From positions 1 to 6,067 of the forward strand of contig JAJZUN010000189.1 of the NCBI GenBank assembly GCA_021848555.1: 6,067 bases of DNA. Direction: 5' to 3'. The DNA comes from Pseudomonadota bacterium. GTDB taxonomy: Bacteria > Pseudomonadota > Gammaproteobacteria > Burkholderiales > SG8-39. The notes under the pieces are model-generated. The model worked only from the letters and a program-made list of their open reading frames with translations, was not told the origin of the DNA and did no database searches. Position 1 is the first letter of the stretch, and each line of letters opens with the position of its first letter. A program made the translations under genes and the position numbers. Below are positions 1 through 6,067 of the stretch, in pieces.

Positions 1-684
1 GGACGGCGGCGCCGGCGGCACGGCCGGTGCGAGCGCGGCAAGCGCCGGCACCTTCAGGAACGACTGGATCACCAGCACGAAGACGTTGAAGTAGAGCGAG
101 ATCATCGCGGTCACGATATAGACCGGACGCCAGACGCCTTTGAGCTTCATGCCGTAGAGAGCGACGCAGGCGACCGCGAGCAGCACCAGCGAGATGATGC
201 CGATGATGTGCGAGGGCAGCAGCTCCTTGAATGGAAACAGGAAACCGGTCGCGCTGGTGAGGATGGTGAACAGCAGGAAATTCGAGCGCGACTTGTCCAC
301 GCGCACGCCCTGCTGCGTGACCACCGACGGCAGCCGCGGCGTCGCGCGGGACAGGCGGTTCTGCACGTCCACCTGAGCCAGATCGGGGTTGGTGCCGGGC
401 TCGAAGGAGAGGGTGATGGAGCCCGTGCCGTTGGCCTGGCTCACCGATTCCATGTACATCAATCCGGGCGAGCCGTTCATCTCGCGCTCGATGACGCTGA
501 TCACGCTGTCTTCCAGTGTCTGGGCGGAGGCGCCGGGGTAAATGGCGCTGACGATGATGGAAGGCGGCGCGACCGTCGGATACTGCGAGACCGGCAGCTG
601 CGTCATGGCAACCCCGCCCATCACCAGTATGAACAGCGCGATCACCCACGCGAATACCGGGCGGTCTATGAAGAACTGGGCCAT
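1..684 (-). CDS. RND efflux permease N-terminus fused in frame to an unrelated membrane-protein tail (partial)
   Basis: The first ~144 residues are a typical start of an AcrB/MexB-type inner-membrane drug/proton antiporter: MAQFFIDRPVFAWVIALF opening, first membrane helix at about 10-28, then the porter-domain signatures QLPVSQYP (29-36), YPGASAQTLEDSV (49-61), PGLMYMES (73-80), PGTNPDLAQVDVQNRL (96-111) and VTQQGVRVDKSRSNFLLF (122-139). Family members then continue with the rest of a ~1030-residue protein. Here, from about residue 145 (base 252 downwards), the frame stays open but reads ATGFLFPFKELLPSHIIGI, then two hydrophobic segments (about 159-180 and 188-208), then KVPALAALAPAVPPAPP. 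I recognise this as like the end of a small bacterial membrane protein of unknown function, not RND. The start at 684 has AGAGG eight bases upstream (693-697), overlapping the adaptor stop, so the two genes are translationally close. As seen it cannot be a working pump. The 3' end lies beyond the left edge. Confidence 0.88.
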   Translation of the reverse strand, partial: MAQFFIDRPVFAWVIALFILVMGGVAMTQLPVSQYPTVAPPSIIVSAIYPGASAQTLEDSVISVIEREMNGSPGLMYMESVSQANGTGSITLSFEPGTNPDLAQVDVQNRLSRATPRLPSVVTQQGVRVDKSRSNFLLFTILTSATGFLFPFKELLPSHIIGIISLVLLAVACVALYGMKLKGVWRPVYIVTAMISLYFNVFVLVIQSFLKVPALAALAPAVPPAPPS

Positions 685-696
685 GAATGAGGCCTC

Positions 697-1941
697 TTAC
701 TTGCCGGGGGCGGCTGGCGCCGCAGCAGCACTGCCGCCGTTGCCTGGTTTCGCCGCCGCAGGTTGCCACGGCACCGCTTTCACCGGCGCGCCGGGCTGCA
801 GTTTCTGGAAGCCGTCGACCATCACCTGCTCGCCGGCTTTCAGCCCCTCGAGCACGGTCCACCGCCCATCCTGCGCCGCGCCGATCTTGACCGGACGCGG
901 CGACACTTTGCCGTCGGCGCTCACCACCATCACGCTGTCGCCCGCGCCCGAGCGCGTCACCGCCTGCTGCGGCAGCTGTATCATCTCCTGCGCCTGCGCC
1001 TGCTGCAGGCGCACGCGAACATACATGCCCGGCAGCAGCACGCCCTCGGGGTTGGGCAGCTCTGCGCGCAGCATGATCTGGCCGGAGGTGGGGTCCACCG
1101 TCAGGTCTGCGAATAGCAGTTTGCCGGCGCGGGCGTACTCGCTGCCGTCCTCGAGGACGACGCGCACGCCGGCCGCATCGCCTGCCGCAGTGCGCTTAAA
1201 CTTGCCGCTGTCTATCGCCTTGCGCAGGCGCAGCACCTCGGAGGCCGACTGCGTGAAGTTCACATACATCGGATTGATCTGCTGCACCAGGGCGAGTTGT
1301 GTCGCCTCGCCTTGGCCCACCAGCGCGCCTTCGGTTACCAGCGTACGGCCGATGCGCCCGGCGATAGGCGCGGTCACGCTGGCATAGCCGAGGTTGATCT
1401 GCGCCGTCTGCACCGCGGCTTTGGCCGCGGCCACATCGGCTTCGGCCTGCTGCCGTGCCGCGACCGCGTTGACATACTCCTGTTTGCTGATGGCATTGGC
1501 CTCGACCAGGGGCTGGTAGCGCTCGGCCTGCGCCGCGGCCTGGGTCAGATTGGCCTGGGCGCGCAACAGCGACGCCTCGGCGCTCGCGAGCGCGGCACGA
1601 TACGGTGCGCTGTCGATTTCGTATAGATGCTGGCCGGCTTTGACGTCGCTGCCTTCACGGAACAGGCGCTGCTGCAGAATCCCCGCCACCCGGGCGCGCA
1701 CCTGGGCTACGCGCGAAGCCTCCAGGCGGCCCGGCAGTTCGGTCACCAGGCCGACGCTGTGCGGCGTAACGGTAACCACCCCCACCTCGGTCGCCGGCCT
1801 GCCGCCGCCCGGCGCGGCGGGCTGCGCGCTGGTCTTGGCGCCGCATGCTGCCAGCGTGGCCGACAGGGCGACCGCCACGCAGGCGGCGCGGCAGGCGCGG
1901 AACAGAATGTGCCCGGAAATAGGAGTGTGCAAAGCAGCCAT
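697..1941 (-). CDS. RND efflux periplasmic adaptor lipoprotein (membrane fusion protein, AcrA/MexA type)
   Basis: A 414-residue adaptor that would bridge an RND permease and an outer-membrane channel in the periplasm. The N-terminus is a lipoprotein signal peptide: hydrophobic stretch at about 19-32 ending in lipobox LAAC, with Cys33 the likely lipidated residue. Next come a lipoyl-like half (GRLEASRVAQVRARVAGIL, about 71-89; EGSDVKAGQHLYEID, about 96-110), an Ala/Gln-rich alpha-hairpin (about 115-185), the second lipoyl half with TAPIAGRIG, the beta-barrel (INPMYVNFT; LLPGMYVRVRL) and the membrane-proximal domain, closing with an Ala/Pro/Gly-rich tail. The length is normal for the family. 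I chose the ATG at 1941 because GGAAGG lies six bases upstream. The longer frame opens at a GTG at 1971 with only pyrimidines before it. The gene heads a two-gene operon with the permease start 12 bases downstream. No outer-membrane factor or regulator gene is adjacent. Substrate is not predictable. Confidence 0.93.
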   Translation of the reverse strand: MAALHTPISGHILFRACRAACVAVALSATLAACGAKTSAQPAAPGGGRPATEVGVVTVTPHSVGLVTELPGRLEASRVAQVRARVAGILQQRLFREGSDVKAGQHLYEIDSAPYRAALASAEASLLRAQANLTQAAAQAERYQPLVEANAISKQEYVNAVAARQQAEADVAAAKAAVQTAQINLGYASVTAPIAGRIGRTLVTEGALVGQGEATQLALVQQINPMYVNFTQSASEVLRLRKAIDSGKFKRTAAGDAAGVRVVLEDGSEYARAGKLLFADLTVDPTSGQIMLRAELPNPEGVLLPGMYVRVRLQQAQAQEMIQLPQQAVTRSGAGDSVMVVSADGKVSPRPVKIGAAQDGRWTVLEGLKAGEQVMVDGFQKLQPGAPVKAVPWQPAAAKPGNGGSAAAAPAAPGK

Positions 1942-2018
1942 GGATTGCCTTCCGCGAGAAGCGCCCCGCACGGAGGGGGGCGTGTGTATTAAGAGGTAGC
2001 GCCAACTCGACCCCGGGC

Positions 2019-2044
2019 ATTATATCTTCCGCCGACGCCGGCGG
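2019..2044 (-). promoter_or_regulatory. Candidate promoter of the RND adaptor operon with adjacent dyad
   Basis: On the minus strand a perfect TATAAT hexamer occupies 2024-2019, about 78 bases before the adaptor ATG. No good -35 hexamer is found at 16-18 bases. Instead the spacer holds a 6-bp inverted repeat, CCGCCG-acgc-CGGCGG (2029-2044), immediately upstream of the -10. A factor binding there could control the operon, but the repeat is short and GC-rich, so chance is possible. Confidence 0.33.
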
Positions 2045-2160
2045 CCGCGGTGGTTTGGACCGGCGATCGCGGTGTCGCACGGCCCCGGTTCTCCTGCTGA
2101 CGCAAGCGCTGCGCGTATTTCATCTATCCCGTCTTCCTGCACCAACAGAGGGGACCGCTG

Positions 2161-2214
2161 ATGCTGCGGACCGGCCTTGAGCCTGAACGCTCTGGTCATC
2201 CGTTTGGTCTATAG
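2161..2214 (+). CDS. Possible 17-codon leader micro-ORF
   Basis: ATG at 2161 is preceded by AGAGGGG with a 7-base spacer, a better ribosome binding site than that of the downstream gene. It encodes MLRTGLEPERSGHPFGL and stops at TAG 2212-2214, inside the palindrome GTCTATAGAC. It matches no family I know. It may be a chance ORF, a decayed remnant or a leader peptide. The candidate promoter for the next gene lies at its end, which argues against it being a leader of that transcript. Confidence 0.2.
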   Translation: MLRTGLEPERSGHPFGL

Positions 2215-2239
2215 ACGATGCTGGCGGAATCCGCATAAT
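2212..2239 (+). promoter_or_regulatory. Candidate promoter of the small RRM-like gene
   Basis: TAGACG (2212-2217, four of six matches to TTGACA) and CATAAT (2234-2239, five of six matches to TATAAT) are 16 bases apart. Transcription would start near 2246, giving a leader of about 60 bases with the 2269-2282 hairpin. The -35 overlaps the 10-bp palindrome GTCTATAGAC (2207-2216), which could be an operator. Confidence 0.35.
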
Positions 2240-2268
2240 GGGATCGGACGGCGCGGCTGTTCCCGGTT

Positions 2269-2282
2269 GCGCCGAACGGCGC
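2269..2282 (+). other. GC-rich leader hairpin before the small RRM-like gene
   Basis: GCGCC, loop GAAC, GGCGC forms a perfect 5-bp stem ending about nine bases before the GAGAGAG purine tract that serves as ribosome binding site for the ATG at 2305. It could influence translation initiation. There is no U-tract, so it is not a terminator. Confidence 0.35.
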
Positions 2283-2304
2283 CCGGATCGGCGAGAGAGT
2301 CAAC

Positions 2305-2637
2305 ATGACAAATGGGCCAGCGAAAGACTGTCCGCCGCTTCTGAACCAGAAGCGGCCGAGCATGACCGATGCACTGAGGAATGGCTTTCCGCCGTTTCTC
2401 AACGAAAAGAGCATGAGGTCGGCGATCGAGGCGATTTGCGCCGAATTCGGAACAGTGAAAACCCTGAACATACTTCCCGCGATGCAGGGGACCAGCCTGC
2501 ATTGCGCCTGCTCCCTGCGGCTGGATTCCGCGCAAGCCGAGGCCGCCCTGAAGGCGAGGTTCCAGGTAATGGAACACGCCGGGGAGCTCCATTTCATGGT
2601 GGACGTAGACGAGAGATGGACCGGCCGGAAGACCTAG
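2305..2637 (+). CDS. Small protein with RRM-like beta-alpha pattern, unknown function
   Basis: A 110-residue soluble protein with no signal peptide or membrane segment. From about residue 37 the order helix (SMRSAIEAICAEFGTV), strand (KTLNILPA), strand (LHCACSLRLDS), helix (AQAEAALKARF), strand (ELHFMVDVD) resembles an RNA-recognition-motif fold, with EFGTVKTLNI at the usual helix-to-strand turn. The aromatic RNP residues typical of RNA binders are absent from the third strand, so RNA binding is uncertain. The N-terminus repeats itself: PPLLNQKRPSM (10-20) and PPFLNEKSM (29-37). Start ATG 2305 has GAGAGAG about six bases upstream; Met20 (2362) is a possible alternative start lacking a clear ribosome site. 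Third codon positions are G/C-rich, as expected of a real gene here. It converges on DUF2889 with seven bases between stop codons. Confidence 0.68.
   Translation: MTNGPAKDCPPLLNQKRPSMTDALRNGFPPFLNEKSMRSAIEAICAEFGTVKTLNILPAMQGTSLHCACSLRLDSAQAEAALKARFQVMEHAGELHFMVDVDERWTGRKT
2335..2355 (+). repeat. Perfect 9-bp hairpin inside the start of the small RRM-like gene
   Basis: CCGCTTCTG, loop AAC, CAGAAGCGG is a perfect inverted repeat 30 bases into the coding region. It belongs to the first of two degenerate direct repeats. The second (about 2389-2415) keeps the AAC centre with an imperfect stem (TTTCTC-AAC-GAAAAG). It could slow early translation or be a protein binding site; the function is unknown. 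Confidence 0.5.
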
Positions 2638-2644
2638 TTCATCG

Positions 2645-3223
2645 CTAGTCGGATTCGTCGCCGCCAGCCAGTTGCGGATACTCGGCCTTCAATACCGGTC
2701 CGTCCTTGCGCCAGGCGTAACACCCGTCGACAAAAGACAGCGTGCGCCTGTCCGGCCACTGCCGCGGATCTTCGCCGTTCAGCCGTTGCCGCGCCAGGCG
2801 GTCCGGAAACGACGCCTGCATATAGGTATTCCCCACCTGGCCGAGCAGGTCGGTCAGGTGGGTGCAGCCCAGGGTGCCGCCTAGCCTCTCCCTCACGGCG
2901 CTGCTGAAACCGGGTCCGATGCGCAAGCCGATCAACCGGCGATAGTCGGCGGCGACGTCAGTGCACGCCGGCCAGGGGGCGGCCATGGTGTTGGCCGTCA
3001 CCTCGCGGATCTGGTAGTCGTCGTCGATCACGACGCAGAGCGAGAGATGATGGATCCGCTCGCCGGGCAGGATGTCGGGCCGCGAGCTGAACGGCACCGC
3101 CTGCGCTTTTTCGTCGGCGACGCTGGCCTCGATCTGCCACCAGCCGTCCTTGCGCCGGTAGCCGCGACAGACGATCTGCCGGGTATGCACCAGTTCCATG
3201 CCTGCTTCCAGTTCGTCTGCCAT
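2645..3223 (-). CDS. DUF2889 family protein
   Basis: A 192-residue soluble protein matching DUF2889, a family of unknown function in proteobacteria. Visible signatures are HTRQIVCRGYRRKDGWWQIE (13-32), LPGERIHHL (52-60), the acidic VIDDDYQIREV (65-75), APWPAC (82-87), LIGLRIGPGF (97-106) and the highly conserved RLGGTLGCTHLTDLL (113-127). Cys19, Cys87, Cys120 and His122 could bind metal, but this is speculation. I chose the ATG at 3223 because AGGA lies seven bases upstream. The frame opens further at ATG 3289, but that start has no ribosome site and its extra residues run through a hairpin. The gene lies 134 bases downstream of ipdC on the same strand, beyond a hairpin cluster, so it may have its own promoter. 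Its 3' end faces the small RRM-like gene. Confidence 0.88.
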   Translation of the reverse strand: MADELEAGMELVHTRQIVCRGYRRKDGWWQIEASVADEKAQAVPFSSRPDILPGERIHHLSLCVVIDDDYQIREVTANTMAAPWPACTDVAADYRRLIGLRIGPGFSSAVRERLGGTLGCTHLTDLLGQVGNTYMQASFPDRLARQRLNGEDPRQWPDRRTLSFVDGCYAWRKDGPVLKAEYPQLAGGDESD

Positions 3224-3254
3224 GGTTTCATCCTTGTCGGCGTTATTACTTAGA

Positions 3255-3281
3255 GGCCATTTCAGAATTACCGAAATGGCC
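3255..3281 (-). promoter_or_regulatory. Perfect 9-bp dyad upstream of the DUF2889 gene
   Basis: GGCCATTTC and GAAATGGCC are perfect inverted repeats separated by nine bases (3264-3272), 32-58 bases upstream of the DUF2889 start. Position and symmetry suit either an operator or an RNA hairpin in the ipdC-DUF2889 readthrough transcript. No U-tract follows in either direction, so it is not a classical terminator. Confidence 0.45.
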
Positions 3282-3297
3282 CCTGACATAGGGGAGC

Positions 3298-3323
3298 ATG
3301 AGGGGAGCTATCCCCTCATTTTG
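3298..3323. terminator. Candidate terminator/3'-end hairpin after ipdC
   Basis: ATGAGGGGA, loop GCTA, TCCCCTCAT is a perfect 9-bp stem located about 40 bases after the ipdC stop. On the plus strand it is followed by TTTTG, on the minus strand (the ipdC direction) by no U-tract. It therefore looks better as a plus-strand terminator, or as an mRNA-stabilising hairpin for ipdC. A second small hairpin, CCCCT-gacat-AGGGG (3280-3294), lies next to it and could pair alternatively with it. Confidence 0.42.
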
Positions 3324-3357
3324 TAATAGGCTCTTAATCTGATTGCCGCGCAGCCGC

Positions 3358-4980
<1,623 letters not shown>

Positions 4981-5011
4981 GTCTGGTTGTCCGGGAGAAG
5001 ACCGATGCGGC

Positions 5012-5017
5012 ATTATC
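5012..5017 (-). promoter_or_regulatory. Candidate -10 element for ipdC
   Basis: GATAAT on the minus strand (5017-5012) lies 31 bases before the ipdC ATG at 4980, a suitable place for a -10 with a short leader. No convincing -35 is seen 16-18 bases upstream. If correct, translation cannot begin at the upstream ATG codons 5013 or 5055, which supports the 4980 start. Confidence 0.25.
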
Positions 5018-5040
5018 CCCCGGCTTAGCCGCGCGTTGTG

Positions 5041-5069
5041 TTCATCGGGACGCATTCTTCGCCTATACT
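5041..5069 (+). promoter_or_regulatory. Candidate promoter of the thioesterase gene
   Basis: TTCATC (5041-5046, weak -35) and TATACT (5064-5069, good -10) are spaced by 17 bases. Transcription would start near 5076, giving a leader of about 26 bases to the ATG at 5102. The site sits back-to-back with the candidate ipdC promoter. Confidence 0.42.
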
Positions 5070-5101
5070 GGACTGGCTATGCGCGACATGAGGAGCAGGG
5101 C

Positions 5102-5560
5102 ATGACCACGGAGACCAAGAAGGACGTTTTCTACAGCGACATGCTGGTGCGCTTCTCGCATTGCGATCCGGCCGGCATCATCTTCTATCCGCACTATTTC
5201 GTGATGTTCAACGGACTGGTGGAGGACTGGTTCAACCACGCGCTGGAGATCAACTATGCGGACTTCATCACCACGCGGCGCATGGGGCTGCCCATGGTCA
5301 ACATCCAATGCGATTTCGTCGCGCCGTCCAAGATCGGCGAGGTGATCACGCTGACGCTGCAATTGAAGCGCATCGGCACGAGCTCGCTCACGCTCGCGGT
5401 TGGCGCCAAGCTTGACCAGCAGAAGCGGATTACAGCGCAGCTCACGCTGTGCGTGTTTTCCTTCGAGACCAAACGCGCCGTGCCCATTCCCGACGATTTG
5501 CGGCAGCGGCTTGCCGATTTTCAGCAGGGACGGCTGCAGCATCCCTGGAGGCAGGCCTGA
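5102..5560 (+). CDS. 4-hydroxybenzoyl-CoA thioesterase-like hotdog-fold acyl-CoA thioesterase
   Basis: A 152-residue cytoplasmic acyl-CoA thioesterase of the 4HBT/YbgC superfamily, full length. The active-site signature is VRFSHCDPAGIIFYPHYFVMFN (residues 16-37, interrupted nowhere), with Asp22 matching the catalytic Asp17 of Pseudomonas 4-hydroxybenzoyl-CoA thioesterase. It is followed by the long hotdog helix (VEDWFNHAL), then the strands with NIQCDFVAPSKIGE and the C-terminal sheet (SLTLAVGAKL, LTLCVFSFE). The HCDPAGIIFYP form is closer to aromatic 4HBT enzymes than to Tol-Pal YbgC, so an aromatic acyl-CoA substrate is likely but not proven. The start is clear: AGGAG lies six bases before the ATG at 5102. 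The frame is open upstream to 4916 but only as antisense of ipdC. It is divergent from ipdC and convergent with the TRAP permease. Confidence 0.9.
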   Translation: MTTETKKDVFYSDMLVRFSHCDPAGIIFYPHYFVMFNGLVEDWFNHALEINYADFITTRRMGLPMVNIQCDFVAPSKIGEVITLTLQLKRIGTSSLTLAVGAKLDQQKRITAQLTLCVFSFETKRAVPIPDDLRQRLADFQQGRLQHPWRQA

Positions 5561-5580
5561 CGGTCGGAACAAGGCGAAAC

Positions 5581-5593
5581 CCGGCATTGCCGG
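5581..5593 (-). terminator. Weak hairpin between convergent thioesterase and TRAP genes
   Basis: CCGGC, loop ATT, GCCGG forms a perfect 5-bp stem in the 52-base spacer between the two stop codons. Read on the minus strand it is followed by GTTTCGCC, a poor U-tract, so it may be a weak terminator for the TRAP operon. The plus direction has no U-tract. Confidence 0.28.
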
Positions 5594-5612
5594 TGCGCGA
5601 AGCACAGGGCGA

Positions 5613-6067
5613 TTAGCGCGCGCGCATGGTACCCGGCAGCCATAGCGCGATCTGCGGCCAGATCATCACCAGCGCCATCACCGCGATCATCAGCAGTACA
5701 TAGGGCGCCGCGCCGCGCACGATCTGGCCCATCGGCGCCTTGGAAATCGCTTTTATGGTGAACAGGTTCATGCCCACCGGCGGCGTGATCTGGGCCAATT
5801 CGAGATTGATCACCAGCAGTACGCCGTACCAGATGGGGTCGATGTGCAGATGCGCCATCGCCGGCATGATTACCGGCGTGGTGATGAGGATGATCGCGAT
5901 CGACTCGAGAAACATGCCGAGCACGAAGATCAGCGCCATCATCACGATCAGAAAGCCGGCTACGCCGATGTCCGCGGCAATCACCGCCTGTACGATCTGC
6001 TGCGGCAGGCGCAGCTTCGTCAGGACGTGGCCGAACACGGACGCGCCCGACCCGATCACGAACAAAC
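5613..6067 (-). CDS. TRAP transporter large permease subunit (DctM family), C-terminal part
   Basis: The last ~150 residues of the large membrane subunit of a tripartite ATP-independent periplasmic transporter, which imports organic acids using the sodium gradient together with a small permease and a periplasmic binding protein. Family signatures are visible in order: a helix with IGSGASVFGHVLT, the hydrophobic GFLIVMMALIFVLGMFLESIAIIL, the TPVIMPAMAHLHIDPIWYGV segment, and the characteristic LELAQITPPVGMNLFTI, then GAAPYVLLMIAVMALVMIWPQIALWLP and a short basic tail. At least four membrane segments are present. The N-terminal two thirds lie beyond the right edge; no start codon is visible and the frame runs off the end. 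The partner subunits would be further right. The substrate cannot be read from this part. It converges on the thioesterase gene, 52 bases between stops. Confidence 0.93.
   Translation of the reverse strand, partial: LFVIGSGASVFGHVLTKLRLPQQIVQAVIAADIGVAGFLIVMMALIFVLGMFLESIAIILITTPVIMPAMAHLHIDPIWYGVLLVINLELAQITPPVGMNLFTIKAISKAPMGQIVRGAAPYVLLMIAVMALVMIWPQIALWLPGTMRAR

Larger units (their letters stand above)
1942..2304. other. Intergenic spacer between divergent adaptor and small RRM-like gene
   Basis: There is no convincing protein gene in this 363-base spacer. It carries the candidate adaptor promoter (near 2019-2044, minus), a 17-codon micro-ORF with a good Shine-Dalgarno (2161-2214, plus), a candidate plus-strand promoter (2212-2239) overlapping the palindrome GTCTATAGAC, and a GC-rich leader hairpin (2269-2282). 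Frames open on the minus strand here (for example through 2080 and 2597) lack recognisable protein features. No TetR- or MarR-type regulator gene is present, although such a gene often sits opposite an RND operon. Confidence 0.6.

Noticed and set aside
542..1387. 281-codon open frame on the plus strand
   Set aside because: It is antisense to the adaptor and permease, with low-complexity Ser/Arg/Thr-rich composition and no recognisable domain.
1942..1971. GTG at 1971 as adaptor start
   Set aside because: The bases before it are CCCCCCTCC on the coding strand, the opposite of a ribosome site; ATG 1941 has GGAAGG at correct spacing.
2041..2070. Palindromes GCGGCCGC and GCGATCGC
   Set aside because: Eight-base restriction-type palindromes are expected by chance in DNA this GC-rich; nothing nearby uses them.
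2196..2597. Minus-strand frames of 133 and 127 codons opposite the small RRM-like gene
   Set aside because: Neither has a ribosome site or a recognisable motif, while the plus-strand frame at 2305 shows a coherent alternating helix/strand pattern and a purine-rich ribosome site.
2238..2648. 136-codon plus-strand frame overlapping the small RRM-like gene
   Set aside because: It is Arg/Glu/Gly-rich without hydrophobic core pattern and is offset from the better-supported frame.
3224..3289. ATG at 3289 as DUF2889 start
   Set aside because: It has no ribosome site, and the extra 22 residues are encoded by a hairpin and do not resemble the family; ATG 3223 is well placed.
5063..5605. 180-codon open frame on the minus strand
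   Set aside because: It is antisense to the thioesterase, which has a clear signature and ribosome site; the frame is Arg/His/Glu-rich with no family resemblance.

Overview
The window is GC-rich and densely coded. It looks like a beta- or alphaproteobacterial chromosome, most likely Betaproteobacteria of the Burkholderiales/Rhodocyclales type. This is an inference from the gene families (two-gene RND pump operon, DUF2889, an Azospirillum-type IpdC, TRAP transporter) and the codon bias; nothing fixes the genus. I see no rRNA, tRNA, CRISPR array, insertion sequence or phage gene.

Left part, minus strand (1-1941): an RND efflux operon. A lipoprotein periplasmic adaptor (697-1941) is followed after 12 bases by the start of an RND permease (684 downwards). 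The permease is normal for about its first 144 residues. It then continues in the same reading frame into sequence that is not RND at all but resembles the C-terminal half of a small membrane protein. This is either a deletion-fusion that destroyed the pump or a chimeric join in the assembly, and it is the most unusual feature of the window.

Middle (1942-3357): a 363-base spacer holds candidate promoters for both directions and a 17-codon micro-ORF with a good Shine-Dalgarno. It is followed by a plus-strand gene for a small protein with an RRM-like pattern (2305-2637), whose N-terminus carries a degenerate repeat and a perfect hairpin. This gene converges, with only 7 bases between stop codons, on a minus-strand DUF2889 gene (2645-3223). 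Upstream of DUF2889 lies a cluster of three hairpins (3255-3319).

Right part (3358-6067): a complete thiamine-diphosphate decarboxylase of the indolepyruvate/phenylpyruvate type (ipdC, minus, 3358-4980) is divergent from a 4-hydroxybenzoyl-CoA-thioesterase-like hotdog protein (plus, 5102-5560). The thioesterase converges on the C-terminal end of a TRAP transporter large permease (minus, 5613 to beyond the right edge). IpdC would turn aromatic 2-oxo acids into aldehydes on the way to indoleacetate or phenylacetate. A thioesterase and a TRAP carboxylate importer beside it suggest an aromatic/organic acid theme, but the genes are not in one operon and the link is inference.
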